From: Vagococcus acidifermentans
GTDB taxonomy: Bacteria > Bacillota > Bacilli > Lactobacillales > Vagococcaceae
Reading direction: 5' to 3'
Assembly: GCF_003987655.1 (NCBI RefSeq)
Contig: NZ_NGKC01000010.1
Coordinates: 62,001 to 126,000, forward strand
Length of the DNA stretch: 64,000 nucleotides
The notes below the pieces were generated by a model. The model made no database searches. It was not told the DNA's origin and worked only from the letters and a program-made list of their open reading frames with translations. Shown in pieces: positions 1 through 8,911 of the stretch. Made by a program: the position numbers and the translations under genes. Each line of letters starts with the position of its first letter. Positions within the stretch are counted from its first letter, which is position 1.

Positions 1-1
1 A

Positions 2-211
2 ATCATTCAAAGGGAAATCAGCTATGTGGGCAGCCGCTCGCAAAATCCTGAAGACTGGCCGATCGCGATTCATTTATTGGATAAAGGTGCAATTTCAGTG
101 GATAAAATGATAACAAAGGTCTTTGAATTGGAAAATTGGCGGGAGGCATTTAATGCAGTCATGTCAGGCAAAGAAATAAAAGTCATGATTAAATCCAACG
201 ACGTTAAATAA
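2..211 (+). CDS. Zinc-type medium-chain alcohol/polyol dehydrogenase, C-terminal fragment
   Basis: Only the last 69 residues lie in the window; the reading frame is open to the left edge, so the GTG at 26 is not a true start. The visible part has a V-G-S-R turn followed by an amphipathic helix (the PEDWPIAIHLL stretch) and the ending ENWREAFNAVMSG-KEIKVMI, which is how sorbitol/threonine/arabitol-type MDR dehydrogenases end. The zinc and NAD sites are outside the window. With the RpiB-like isomerase and pentulose epimerase that follow, it is probably the oxidation step of a pentitol or related sugar-alcohol pathway; the exact substrate cannot be told. Confidence 0.75.
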   Translation: MIQREISYVGSRSQNPEDWPIAIHLLDKGAISVDKMITKVFELENWREAFNAVMSGKEIKVMIKSNDVK

Positions 212-217
212 TGCTAG

Positions 218-249
218 TGACAACCTATTCTTTTAGTAATAGGTTGTCA
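218..249 (+). other. Perfect 12-bp stem-loop between dehydrogenase and rpiB
   Basis: TGACAACCTATT (218-229) pairs perfectly with AATAGGTTGTCA (238-249) around an 8-nt loop. No T-run follows, so it is not a standard intrinsic terminator. It could stabilise the upstream transcript, mark a processing point or attenuate weakly. Confidence 0.55.
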
Positions 250-326
250 TCATCTTACGCTTATTTGTGAATAAGAAAACAAACTAAAAAGGAACCAGTC
301 AGTTCCAAATGGAGGTATCGTGAATA

Positions 327-776
327 GTGAAAATAGTCATAGGAAACGACCATGCAGGTTTTGAATTAAAAGGGGCAATTGTCACATGTTTGGCAGGACA
401 GGGACACGAGGTCATTGATTGCGGGAGTTTTACTACGGAATCCATGGATTTTCCGGTTTCTGTCAAAAGAGTTATTACCAAACTGAGAGAACTGGATGAT
501 GCTTTGGGTATTTTGGTTTGCGGAACAGGGGTAGGCATGTCGATTGCAGCCAACAAGTATGACGGGATACGTGCAGCACTGGTGCACGACTTGTTTACGG
601 CACGGATGACTCGGGAGCATAATGACAGCAATGTATTGTGTCTGGGCGCAAGAGTAATTAGCGAAGATGATGCGCTGAATATCGTTAACACATGGCTCAG
701 CAGTTCATATTTAGGCGGAAAATATGATGTGAGAAATAAGATGATTCGCGACATTGAGGTGACTGAACAATGCTAG
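327..776 (+). CDS. rpiB: RpiB/LacAB-family sugar-phosphate isomerase
   Basis: This 149-residue protein has the RpiB fold signature: NDHAG near residues 7-11, the catalytic-type Cys65 in the LVCGTGVGMSIAANK loop, and H98 in REHND. Family members interconvert aldose and ketose 5- or 6-phosphates (ribose-5-P/ribulose-5-P, galactose-6-P/tagatose-6-P, allose-6-P). The start is GTG at 327, served by GGAGG at 311-315. It overlaps the next gene by 7 nt, so the two are translationally linked. With an adjacent ribulose-phosphate epimerase, a role in feeding a pentulose or allulose phosphate into the pentose phosphate pathway is likely. The exact substrate is open. Confidence 0.9.
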   Translation: MKIVIGNDHAGFELKGAIVTCLAGQGHEVIDCGSFTTESMDFPVSVKRVITKLRELDDALGILVCGTGVGMSIAANKYDGIRAALVHDLFTARMTREHNDSNVLCLGARVISEDDALNIVNTWLSSSYLGGKYDVRNKMIRDIEVTEQC

Positions 777-1411
777 TTGGTGCTTCGATTCTGGATGTTG
801 ACTACTTGGAAATGGAAAAGAAAATCAGAGACGTGGAAAAAAGCGGTGCTGATTGGCTTCATCTTGATGTCATGGACGGTAATTTTGTTCCGAATATTAG
901 TTTTGGCGTTAAACTGATAACTGACATCAAACAACGGACAAATTTATTTTTAGACTGTCACTTAATGGTGCAAAATCCGACACACATTGTACAAGAACTG
1001 ATCAAGGCCAACGTTGACCAAATAACTTTGCATATAGAATCTGACGGAGATATTCTCCACCTATTACGTACAATAAAGAGTCACGGCATAAACGCAGGCA
1101 TTGCCTTAAATCCGGAGACAGAGATCAACCAAATCGCTGCGTGTTTACCATTGGTTGACCTTGTGTTACAAATGACGGTTGTGCCAGGGAAAGGCGGACA
1201 GTCATTTATTGAAAAAACTATGGCAAAGACAAACTATTTAGCAGATTACAAAAGACGCAACAAGTTGAACTATATAATTCAAGTCGATGGTGGTATAAAC
1301 CATCAAACAGTATTGCTCTGTAAAGAAAACGGTGTGGATTCTGTTGTAGCAGGCAGTTTTTTGTTCCATTCGCCAGCTATCAAAGAACGCGTAAACATGT
1401 TGAAGGGCTAA
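770..1411 (+). CDS. rpe: Ribulose-phosphate 3-epimerase family protein
   Basis: The 213-residue TIM-barrel protein shows the family landmarks in order: HLDVMDGNFVPN, the metal-binding DCHLMV, VPGKGGQSF and VDGGIN. These carry the metal-binding Asp/His residues and the phosphate site. Normal function is ribulose-5-P to xylulose-5-P; paralogs act on D-allulose-6-P. GAGGTGA at 756-762 precedes the ATG, and the start lies inside the end of rpiB. As this copy sits in a dehydrogenase-isomerase operon, it is probably the pathway-specific paralog, not the housekeeping one. Confidence 0.92.
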   Translation: MLVGASILDVDYLEMEKKIRDVEKSGADWLHLDVMDGNFVPNISFGVKLITDIKQRTNLFLDCHLMVQNPTHIVQELIKANVDQITLHIESDGDILHLLRTIKSHGINAGIALNPETEINQIAACLPLVDLVLQMTVVPGKGGQSFIEKTMAKTNYLADYKRRNKLNYIIQVDGGINHQTVLLCKENGVDSVVAGSFLFHSPAIKERVNMLKG

Positions 1412-1473
1412 ACGTTTGACTGATGCAGCCAGCTCAGGGAGATATTGAATGAGCAACATACATTACCTTGAAA

Positions 1474-1556
1474 AAAACTCAGATAAAATGATACTTGCCC
1501 CCTCACGCCATTGGCATTGAGAGGGCAAGTATCACTGTCTGAGGTTTTACTCTTTT
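1474..1556. terminator. Bidirectional terminator between rpe and pbp1a
   Basis: A long hairpin with arms GATACTTGCCCCCTC (1490-1504) and GAGAGGGCAAGTATC (1519-1533), one mismatch, extended by AAAACTCAGA / TCTGAGGTTTT. A-rich sequence on the left and T-rich sequence on the right let it stop convergent transcripts from both sides. Confidence 0.8.
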
Positions 1557-3754
1557 TTATTTGTGTCCGGATTGTTATTTGCTGGAGGAGCCGAGCTGTT
1601 TTGAGCCGGCGGTTCCGAGCTTGGTTGAGACGGTGTCGGCGCCGGAGCTGACTCGCTAGGCGGTGTCTGACTGCTTGATGGCGGCGTCTCGGACTCTTCT
1701 GATGTTTCAGACGAACTGACGGTCGTTTCTTCTTCTGTGACAGTCACTTCGGTTGTGGTCGTCCAAGTTCTTGAATAGTTAAATTGATCGTTGACATGGT
1801 CTTTCACATAGACTTCGTTCCCCACTCTGACCACACTGTCAGGCTGTTTCCAGTCGGTGCTTTCCATGTCTGTGTAAAGATAGGACATGAAGTTGCGGTA
1901 AATGTCCATCGCTAGTTGCTGTTCCCATGGATAAATGGCCCGTTTGTAATCTTCGTACCCTGTCCAGACCGCTAAAGCATACTTGGTCGTATAGCCGGCG
2001 AAGGTGATATCCGGGTTGCCGTAGCCTTTTACTTTTGGCAAATCGGCATCCGAATAGTTCGATGTCCCAGTCTTGCCGGCCTGATACAGCCCGGGGATGG
2101 AAGCCGCTGTCCCGGTACCCTGCTGAATAACATTTTTGAGCATATCTGTTATAATATAGGCGGTGGACTCTTTCATCGCCCGTTTGCCCTCCGGTTCGAA
2201 AACTTCTTCTGTTTCGTTCGGATAAACGACTCGGTTGACGTAAGACGGTTTGTAGTAGGTTCCGCCATTGGCAAATGCCGAGTAGGCGGCCGCTAATTTC
2301 TCCATGCTGACATTTAGCGTAATCGCTGTTGATTCATAGACAGCCTCGTCTATGCCGATTTTTTTGAGAAAGGCGGCAGATTCATCATTGCCGACTTCTT
2401 TTAATGTTTTTACAGCCGGTACGTTTCTTGATTCATACAGCGCAGCCCTGATGCTCATTGGCCCTCTATATCTAAAGTCGAAGTTATTCAGCTTCGTCCC
2501 GTCTGCATAAGTATACGGTTCGTCCACAACGATACGGCCGGAACCATAATTCAAGGTTTCGACAGCCGGCCCGTAAGCTACAATCGGTTTGGCTGTTGAG
2601 CCGATGTCCCGTTTGTTGCTCACGGCACCGTTGTACATCAACTGGCCTTTTTCTTTAATTTTGCGTCCGCCGATTTGTGCATGGACCTGTCCGTTTGTAT
2701 TATCCATCAATGAAACGGCAGTCTGGAAGTCGTCGTTTGGAAAATTAATCGGCGAGTCGTCGCTGTTGACTAGGTTGTATAAATATTTTTGTGCAGCCAT
2801 ATCCAAATTGGTGTAGACGTCCAGCCCAGCCGTGTAGACATTTTTGCCGGTTTTTTCTTCCACTTCTTCCAAAACTTGTTTGATGTAGTTGTCCGCCACT
2901 TTCATGATTTCAGAATCAGGTTTTTGTTCGATTAATCCGTCATCAACTGGTGTCGCCACAGCTTCATCGTGTTGAGACTGCGATATCTTTTTGTCTTTGA
3001 GCATTTCATTCAGAACGATGTCCCGCCGTTTTTTGGCATCTTCCGGGTGCACATACGGGTCATAATCGTTAGGCGATTGAGGCAGACCCGCCAATAAAGC
3101 GTACTGGGCAAGTGTCAGTTCAGTAATCGGCTTGTCAAAAAAAGTTTCGGCAGCCGTCCGCATGCCGTAAACGCCGTTACTCATGTATACGCGATTGATA
3201 TAGTAAGTGAGAATTTCGTCTTTTGATTTTTCCTTTTCCAGCTGGATTGAGAGCCAGGCTTCCTGAGCTTTTCGCTTCAGTGTCTGATCTTCAGTCTTTG
3301 TCGAAAAGTAAGAGAGTTTGATCAATTGCTGGGTGAGCGTACTGCCTCCCTGTAACTGATTCCCCCTAAAGTTAGAAATTGCTGCGCCTGCAATTCGTAT
3401 CGGGTCCACGCCGATATGCTTTTCAAACCGTTTGTCCTCAATTGACAGGACAGCGTCTTTCAGCTGCGGCGGGATTTCATTGGATTTAATCGTTTCGCGT
3501 TTCTTTTCCCCTAACTCAAGGATGAGGTTGCCGTTGTTATCATATAGTTTGGAAGATAATGTGTCTTCAAGTTTACTGTAATCCAGTTCCGGTGTATCCT
3601 TGACATAGTAAAAAAATAGTCCGGAGCCGATGGCCAGCGGGATGAGAATGACCAGCAAAACAATGATCCCGATAATTAAACCGAGCTTTCTTTTCTTCTT
3701 GTTTTTCGCCCGTTTCTTTCCGGTCTTTGATGCGCGCATGGGCTCTTTTTCCAT
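1547..3754 (-). CDS. pbp1A: Class A penicillin-binding protein 1A (transglycosylase/transpeptidase)
   Basis: A bifunctional cell-wall synthase of 735 residues: basic cytoplasmic tail, one membrane helix (about 24-50), a GT51 glycosyltransferase domain with catalytic-type Glu106 in SIEDKRFEKH and QGGSTLTQQ (135-143), then a transpeptidase domain with SxxK (S386TAK), SxN (S442RN) and KTG (561-563). It polymerises lipid II and cross-links peptidoglycan outside the membrane. The last ~60 residues are a low-complexity Ser/Glu/Pro/Thr tail, common in Lactobacillales PBP1a and probably wall-spanning. It follows recU by 14 nt, the usual pair in this order. The start is supported by AAGGAG just upstream. 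Confidence 0.97.
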   Translation of the reverse strand: MEKEPMRASKTGKKRAKNKKKRKLGLIIGIIVLLVILIPLAIGSGLFFYYVKDTPELDYSKLEDTLSSKLYDNNGNLILELGEKKRETIKSNEIPPQLKDAVLSIEDKRFEKHIGVDPIRIAGAAISNFRGNQLQGGSTLTQQLIKLSYFSTKTEDQTLKRKAQEAWLSIQLEKEKSKDEILTYYINRVYMSNGVYGMRTAAETFFDKPITELTLAQYALLAGLPQSPNDYDPYVHPEDAKKRRDIVLNEMLKDKKISQSQHDEAVATPVDDGLIEQKPDSEIMKVADNYIKQVLEEVEEKTGKNVYTAGLDVYTNLDMAAQKYLYNLVNSDDSPINFPNDDFQTAVSLMDNTNGQVHAQIGGRKIKEKGQLMYNGAVSNKRDIGSTAKPIVAYGPAVETLNYGSGRIVVDEPYTYADGTKLNNFDFRYRGPMSIRAALYESRNVPAVKTLKEVGNDESAAFLKKIGIDEAVYESTAITLNVSMEKLAAAYSAFANGGTYYKPSYVNRVVYPNETEEVFEPEGKRAMKESTAYIITDMLKNVIQQGTGTAASIPGLYQAGKTGTSNYSDADLPKVKGYGNPDITFAGYTTKYALAVWTGYEDYKRAIYPWEQQLAMDIYRNFMSYLYTDMESTDWKQPDSVVRVGNEVYVKDHVNDQFNYSRTWTTTTEVTVTEEETTVSSSETSEESETPPSSSQTPPSESAPAPTPSQPSSEPPAQNSSAPPANNNPDTNKKE

Positions 3755-3768
3755 AAAATGAATCTCCT

Positions 3769-4383
3769 TTATAACATATGTTCATCCAAAACAGCCAGGT
3801 AAGGAATGCGTGGCGCGATTCCCAGGGAGATTTCATATCCGGCTGACTCGATGAGAGTCAACGGGATTGATTTTCTGCTGTTTTGGAGGTGTTTATCCCA
3901 ACAGTCGATCACGTCTTCTGCCGGCAGCAGGAAGCAGCGCTTCAAACTGGAAAACCAGAGAAGGACGAAGACAACGCCGTTTTGCGAGAGACATTGTTTC
4001 ATGTGGTCGATTTGGTGCTGATGGAAATTTCTCAAGGGAAACGATGTCGTGTTTTTCGTTTCTTTTGCTTCAAAGTCGATGTATCTACCTTGATAAACAC
4101 CATTGTAGTCGGTCGTTGAAGCTTCTTTGTAGTAAGCTTCTGTGATGACTGCAGCACTGCGTTTCGGGTAATCAACGCTGACTACCTGAATGGGAGTTGG
4201 TTTTTTGTGAATGACGGCGATACTTTTCGCCAGATAGTACTGGTTGGTTTGATTGATGTCTTCTTCAAAAGACATCCCGCGATTGCCGAATTCCGTTTTT
4301 TTCTTCAAAATGCGGGTATTTTTTTTGCGCGGGTCGCCGGTAAAACGACCTGCGGCAGTACCGATTGGATAGTTTATTGCCAC
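3769..4383 (-). CDS. recU: Holliday junction resolvase RecU
   Basis: This 204-residue protein cuts four-way DNA junctions in recombination and chromosome segregation. It has the N-terminal basic arm (residues 10-40, NTRILKKKTEFGNRGMSFE) and the nuclease core around residues 90-115 with TTDYNGVYQGRYIDFEAKET, which carries the family's Asp, Glu and Lys metal-site residues. It is co-oriented with pbp1A (14-nt gap) and divergent from gpsB, the conserved order of Firmicutes. Confidence 0.96.
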   Translation of the reverse strand: MAINYPIGTAAGRFTGDPRKKNTRILKKKTEFGNRGMSFEEDINQTNQYYLAKSIAVIHKKPTPIQVVSVDYPKRSAAVITEAYYKEASTTDYNGVYQGRYIDFEAKETKNTTSFPLRNFHQHQIDHMKQCLSQNGVVFVLLWFSSLKRCFLLPAEDVIDCWDKHLQNSRKSIPLTLIESAGYEISLGIAPRIPYLAVLDEHML

Positions 4384-4521
4384 ATAAATTCACACTCCTG
4401 TACGTCATTATAACAAATCACAGTGTGAATTGGAAAGAAATCAGGAAAATTAATATTATCTTATTTGTTTTTTCACAGATTTAAAAAAGAATGATTAAAC
4501 TTGAAATTTGTGTGATTGGAT

Positions 4522-4550
4522 TTGCTTTTCCGTGTATTATTCGTTACAAT
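4522..4550 (+). promoter_or_regulatory. Sigma-A promoter of gpsB
   Basis: TTGCTT (4522-4527), 17-bp spacer, TACAAT (4545-4550), 46 bp before the gpsB ATG. It may also drive rnpB by read-through. Confidence 0.75.
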
Positions 4551-4596
4551 AAGTGCAAAATATGAAGTTTCAGAGAGAAATAATGAGGTGTAAATA

Positions 4597-5004
4597 ATGG
4601 CAAAATTGATTTATTCAGCGCGTGAAATACTTCAAAAAGAATTTAAGACAAAAATGAGAGGTTACGACCCCATTGAGGTCGACGAGTTTTTGGATAATGT
4701 CATAAAGGATTATGAATCGTATAATAAGGAACTGATTATGCTGAAAGAAGAAAATCAGCGCCTGGTCAACAAGGTCGACCAGTTGACGAAAAATCAGGCG
4801 ACCTTGTCCAGAGTCAAGCCGGATGTGCCAAAAGCAAGCTCGGCTACTAATTTTGATATTTTGAAGCGTTTGTCCAATCTTGAGAAACATGTTTTTGGCG
4901 CCAGAGTAGCAGCGGAAGACACACCTGTTTCTGCAACCAGAAGTAGCGGTGTTGCGCCTGCTGCCGCACCGGAAGAAGATTTGGAAGCCACAAAGCGTTT
5001 TTAA
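4597..5004 (+). CDS. gpsB: Cell division protein GpsB
   Basis: A small DivIVA-like coiled-coil protein (135 residues) that links PBP1A to the divisome. The first ~65 residues are the membrane-touching DivIVA domain (SAREILQKEFKTKMRGYDP then a heptad coiled coil); a linker rich in Ala/Ser/Pro follows, then a short C-terminal helix near SNLEKHVFG. The divergent neighbour pbp1A is its known partner in Firmicutes. The ATG is preceded by GAGGTG. Confidence 0.95.
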   Translation: MAKLIYSAREILQKEFKTKMRGYDPIEVDEFLDNVIKDYESYNKELIMLKEENQRLVNKVDQLTKNQATLSRVKPDVPKASSATNFDILKRLSNLEKHVFGARVAAEDTPVSATRSSGVAPAAAPEEDLEATKRF

Positions 5005-5017
5005 TTGAATGATGCGT

Positions 5018-5412
5018 CGCAGTTTTCGGATAATCGCGGCTCGGTCGCAGAACCGGGCTGAGGAAAGTCCATGCTCGCACAGGCTGAGATGCTTGTAGTG
5101 TTCGTGCTTAACGAAAAAATAAGTTAAGGTATTCCCTATAAGGGGATAACGGCAGGAAAAACAGCTAAAACGTCAAGTCATGCTGGAGTACCCTTGAAAG
5201 TGCCACAGTGACGAAGTCGATTTAGAAATAAATCGAGTGGAACGGGTAAACCCCTCGAGCGAGCAACCCAAACATATGGTAGGGGCACCTTTCTCAAGGA
5301 ACTGAACTTAGAGAAGGGACAGAGCAATCTGTAGACAGATGATTATCGTCAGCATTTTTTGACCTGAGAAGTGCTGATACAGAACATGGCTTATAGAAAA
5401 CTGCGATTATCA
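5018..5412 (+). ncRNA. rnpB: RNase P RNA, type B
   Basis: The catalytic RNA of RNase P, which cuts 5' leaders from pre-tRNAs. The ends form a perfect P1 helix: CGCAGTTTTC (5018-5027) with GAAAACTGCG (5396-5404 region). Conserved core blocks are readable: GAGGAAAGTCCATGCTCGC (about 5060-5078), CAGTGACGAAG, GTGGAACGGGTAAACCCC and GAGCGAGCAACCCAAA (about 5260-5275). Its place between gpsB and ypsC is the usual Bacillota location. End points are good to a few bases. Confidence 0.95.
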
Positions 5413-5418
5413 GGTGTT

Positions 5419-5442
5419 CCTTCCTTTCACGGAAGGTTTTTT
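5419..5442 (+). terminator. rnpB terminator
   Basis: CCTTCC (5419-5424) and GGAAGG (5431-5436) flank TTTCAC and are followed by seven T residues. Confidence 0.85.
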
Positions 5443-5480
5443 TATGGAAATATGTCAAACAAAACAAAGGAAGAAAACCT

Positions 5481-6620
5481 ATGACTAAACGATTTAAATT
5501 AATTGCAACGGCTGCCAGCGGTATCGAAGCGCTGGTCGGCAGAGAACTTCGCAACTTAGGGATAGAGTGTCAGGTGGAAAACGGCAAAGCGGTTTTTGAC
5601 GGCGATATGCGCACCATCATGACTGCAAATATGTGGCTGCGCACGGCTGACAGAGTAAAAATCGTCGTGGGCGAGTTCAAAGCTACAACGTTTGAAGAGC
5701 TGTTTGAAAAAACAGCCGCTTTGCCGTGGGAAGATTACTTGCCGCTGGATGCCAATTTTCCGGTTGCCGGCAAATCAATCAAATCCAAGCTGTTCAGTGT
5801 GTCAGACTGTCAGGCAATCACCAAAAAAGCGATTGTGAAACGGTTGAGCGACCATTATTCCCGCTACAGCCGGTTGCCGGAAACAGGGGCATTGTTCCAG
5901 CTGGAAGTCGCTCTTTTGAAAGACCACGTGACCTTGACGCTGGATACGACCGGCCCCAGCTTGTTTAAACGCGGCTACCGTCTCGATAAAGGCGGTGCGC
6001 CGCTCAAAGAAAATATGGCAGCGGCGATTATACTGCTAACGAACTGGCGCAAGGACCGTCCTTTTTACGACCCGGTTTGCGGGTCAGGGACATTCTGCAT
6101 CGAAGCCGCCATGATTGGACACAATCTTGCACCGGGATACAATCGTGACTTTGCCTGTGAAAAATGGGCATGGTTTGATGCTGAGGCGGCGCGCCGTGTC
6201 AGAGAAGAAGCAGAAGCGCAGGCAGATTATGATGTAGAGCTGGATATACTCGGCACGGATATTGACGGCAAAATGATTGAGATAGCCAAAGCTAATGCGG
6301 AAGAAGCAGGACTGGCGGACGCCATCACGTTCAAACAGATGCAGTTGACAGATTTTACGACGACGAAGGAATATGGCGTGATAGTCGCCAATCCGCCATA
6401 CGGCGAGCGTCTCGGTGAGGAAGAAGCTGTGCGTCAACTATACCGCGATATGGGGACCATGTACCGCCCGCTGAAAACGTGGAGCAAGTATATTTTGACC
6501 AGCGACTTGGCGTTTGAAACTTATTACGGCGAAAAAGCAACAAAAAAACGGAAATTATACAACGGGGCGCTGCGCACGGATTTGTTCCAGTATTGGGGCG
6601 AGCGGCCGCCAAGAAAATAA
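5481..6620 (+). CDS. ypsC: THUMP-domain class I RNA N2-guanine methyltransferase (YpsC/RlmL-like)
   Basis: A 379-residue SAM-dependent RNA methyltransferase. An N-terminal ferredoxin-like/THUMP region (to about residue 155) binds RNA; the Rossmann methyltransferase domain carries DPVCGSGTFCIEAA (about 196-209) for SAM and the catalytic NPPYGERLG (about 303-311). Homologs methylate 23S rRNA guanines. It follows rnpB directly in many Lactobacillales. Specific target nucleotide is not visible from sequence. Confidence 0.92.
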   Translation: MTKRFKLIATAASGIEALVGRELRNLGIECQVENGKAVFDGDMRTIMTANMWLRTADRVKIVVGEFKATTFEELFEKTAALPWEDYLPLDANFPVAGKSIKSKLFSVSDCQAITKKAIVKRLSDHYSRYSRLPETGALFQLEVALLKDHVTLTLDTTGPSLFKRGYRLDKGGAPLKENMAAAIILLTNWRKDRPFYDPVCGSGTFCIEAAMIGHNLAPGYNRDFACEKWAWFDAEAARRVREEAEAQADYDVELDILGTDIDGKMIEIAKANAEEAGLADAITFKQMQLTDFTTTKEYGVIVANPPYGERLGEEEAVRQLYRDMGTMYRPLKTWSKYILTSDLAFETYYGEKATKKRKLYNGALRTDLFQYWGERPPRK

Positions 6621-6641
6621 GACAGTGAAAGCAGGGATATG

Positions 6642-8141
6642 ATGTCTAAGGAAACTGAATTTTTATCTTATTTGAAAGAAATCAGCTTGCTGAAACAGGC
6701 GACAAGTTTGCTGGAATGGGATAACAACACCGGGATGCCGGCGGCAAGTGCCGGCTATCGCGCGGAAGTTTCAGGTTATTTATCCGGTTTGGCATTTGAC
6801 AAGGCGAACGGTCAGCAGATGGGCAATTTCATGGCTTACTTCGCCAACCATCCTGACGAACTTTCCCCGTTCGGACAAGCTGTTTATGAGAAAGCAAAAG
6901 AAGAATATGAATTGAATCACAGCATCCCGGCAGCAGAGTTTCAGGCGTATGCAGAGCTGACATCCAAGGCGCAGAGCATCTGGGCGGAAGCACGGGCGGC
7001 TGGCGACTTTAAACTATTTGAAGATACACTGGAACAGCTCGTTGATTTTAACAAAACTTTTATCCCGCTTTGGCGAAAACAGGAAAAGACCCCTTATGAT
7101 GTCCTGCTGGACCAATATGAGCCCGGAATGACGACAGAAAAACTGGACAGCGTATTCAGCGAGCTGAAAGACGGTCTTCTGCGTCTGCGCCAACTGCTTG
7201 CGGAGAAGGGGAAGGCGCCGCGAACTGATTTTTTGACGCGGCGGGTGCCTAAAGAGCTGCAGAGACAATTCGTTACCCAAGCGGTTTCGCAGTTAGGCTA
7301 TGATTTCAACCGCGGACGGCTCGATGAAACAGTTCATCCGTTCATGATGAACGTGAACCGCAACGATGCCCGCATTACCACGCGCTGGATGGAAAACCAA
7401 GTGCAAATGGCTGTGTTTGGTGTCATTCACGAAGCAGGGCACGGCATCTATGAGCAGAATATTGATGCGCTGTATGACTATACGCCGCTTGCCGGTGGTG
7501 TTTCGATGGGGATTCATGAGTCCCAGTCATTGTTTTACGAGAAAATGATTGGCGGACATCCGCATTTTTGGGACACACAGTACCCAATATTCCGGCAAAT
7601 CACCGGCGACACGTTTCAGGATATTGACTGCAAGACGTTTTATAACGGACTGCACAAAACAGAAAGCAGCTTGATTCGCATCGAAGCTGATTCGCTGACG
7701 TACCCGCTGCATATCATTATCCGGTATGAAATAGAAAAAATGCTGTTCAACGGAGATGTTTCTGTGGCAGAATTACCGCAAATCTGGAATGACAAATACG
7801 AGGAATATTTGGGTATTCGTCCGGAAAATGACGGGGAAGGCATCCTGCAAGATATTCACTGGGCGGGTGGTAGTTTCGGTTACTTCCCTTCCTATGCACT
7901 CGGTTATATGTATGCGGCGCAATTATATGCGGCTATGAACAAGGAGCTGTCGGTTGATGATCTGTTACTAGCCGGGGACTATTTGCCGATTCGCGCTTGG
8001 CTGACCCGGCACATCCATCAGTTTGGCGGTTCGCGCAAACCTGACCAGCTGATTCGTGAAGCAACTGGAGAGGCACTGAATCCCAAGTATTTGCTTGACC
8101 ATTTGGAAAAAACATACAGGGCTGTCTATGACGTGAGATAA
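6642..8141 (+). CDS. M32-family metallocarboxypeptidase
   Basis: A cytoplasmic zinc carboxypeptidase of about 499 residues that removes C-terminal residues with broad specificity. The zinc motif HEAGH lies near residues 263-267, followed by HESQS and the M32 IRYEIE and GILQDIHWAGGSFGYFPSYALG signatures. Two adjacent ATGs exist at 6639 and 6642; the AGGG at 6633-6636 is too close to the first, so I use the second. No signal peptide. It lies 21 nt after ypsC and is likely co-transcribed. Confidence 0.93.
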   Translation: MSKETEFLSYLKEISLLKQATSLLEWDNNTGMPAASAGYRAEVSGYLSGLAFDKANGQQMGNFMAYFANHPDELSPFGQAVYEKAKEEYELNHSIPAAEFQAYAELTSKAQSIWAEARAAGDFKLFEDTLEQLVDFNKTFIPLWRKQEKTPYDVLLDQYEPGMTTEKLDSVFSELKDGLLRLRQLLAEKGKAPRTDFLTRRVPKELQRQFVTQAVSQLGYDFNRGRLDETVHPFMMNVNRNDARITTRWMENQVQMAVFGVIHEAGHGIYEQNIDALYDYTPLAGGVSMGIHESQSLFYEKMIGGHPHFWDTQYPIFRQITGDTFQDIDCKTFYNGLHKTESSLIRIEADSLTYPLHIIIRYEIEKMLFNGDVSVAELPQIWNDKYEEYLGIRPENDGEGILQDIHWAGGSFGYFPSYALGYMYAAQLYAAMNKELSVDDLLLAGDYLPIRAWLTRHIHQFGGSRKPDQLIREATGEALNPKYLLDHLEKTYRAVYDVR

Positions 8142-8147
8142 GCTGTA

Positions 8148-8194
8148 AGCAAGAAGAAGGCCGCTTGGCGGGCAGCTTTCCTTCTTGCTTTTTG
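8148..8194 (+). terminator. Terminator after the M32 peptidase
   Basis: GCAAGAAG(AAGG) at 8149-8160 pairs with CCTTCTTGC at 8180-8188, with an inner GC-rich loop and a CTTTTT tail. Confidence 0.75.
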
Positions 8195-8278
8195 GTTATT
8201 CCTGACTTTAGAGATGATTTTTTTAATTTTTTACAGTATACTAGCATAGGAAGATTTTAGAGATGAGGGACAGAACGA

Positions 8279-8848
8279 ATGGCACAATTATTTTTTAAGT
8301 ATGGTGCAATGAACAGCGGCAAAACAATTGAGATTCTTAAAGTTGCCCACAATTATGAAGAGCAAGGAAAATCAGTCATCATCATGACCAGCAGTCTCGA
8401 CAACCGGGATGAGATAGGTGTGGTGTCCAGCCGGATTGGATTACGGCGGGAAGCGATTCCGATTTATCATGAAACCGATGTGTTTGAGATGATTGGCCAA
8501 GTAACACCAAAACCTTACTGCATACTGATTGATGAATCTCAATTTTTAGAAAAGCATCACGTTCTGGCTTTTGCAAGAATTGTGGATGAGCTGGATATTC
8601 CGGTCATGGCATTCGGACTGAAAAATGATTTCCGCAATTCGCTGTTTGAAGGGTCTGAGTATTTATTGCTGTACGCAGACAAAATTGAAGAACTGAAAAC
8701 CATCTGCTGGTTCTGTCACAAAAAAGCTACTATGAATCTGCGGCTCCAAGACGGCAAACCAGTGTACACTGGCGAGCAAATCCAGATCGGCGGCAATGAG
8801 TCTTACTTTCCGGTCTGCCGGAAGCATTACCTCAATCCCCCGATATAG
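8279..8848 (+). CDS. tdk: Thymidine kinase, type II
   Basis: A 189-residue kinase that phosphorylates thymidine for dTTP salvage. The P-loop MNSGKT is near residue 10-16, the Walker B-type LIDESQF near 84-90, and a C-terminal zinc ribbon is made by CWFC (about 143-146) and PVCRKH. This size and zinc ribbon fit type II enzymes. It stands first in the tdk-prfA-prmC-sua5-glyA-upp order. Confidence 0.96.
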   Translation: MAQLFFKYGAMNSGKTIEILKVAHNYEEQGKSVIIMTSSLDNRDEIGVVSSRIGLRREAIPIYHETDVFEMIGQVTPKPYCILIDESQFLEKHHVLAFARIVDELDIPVMAFGLKNDFRNSLFEGSEYLLLYADKIEELKTICWFCHKKATMNLRLQDGKPVYTGEQIQIGGNESYFPVCRKHYLNPPI

Positions 8849-8911
8849 CGTCAGATGCGAGCTGTTTAAGAAAAAGACTAAGTATAGAGTAAAAAGGAGA
8901 AAAAAATAATT

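Noticed and set aside
299-754. 151-residue minus-strand frame opposite rpiB
   Set aside because: Low-complexity Ser/Thr/Leu translation typical of an antisense shadow; rpiB explains the region.
3806-4413. Several plus-strand frames opposite recU
   Set aside because: They are antisense shadows of recU with no family features or start signals.
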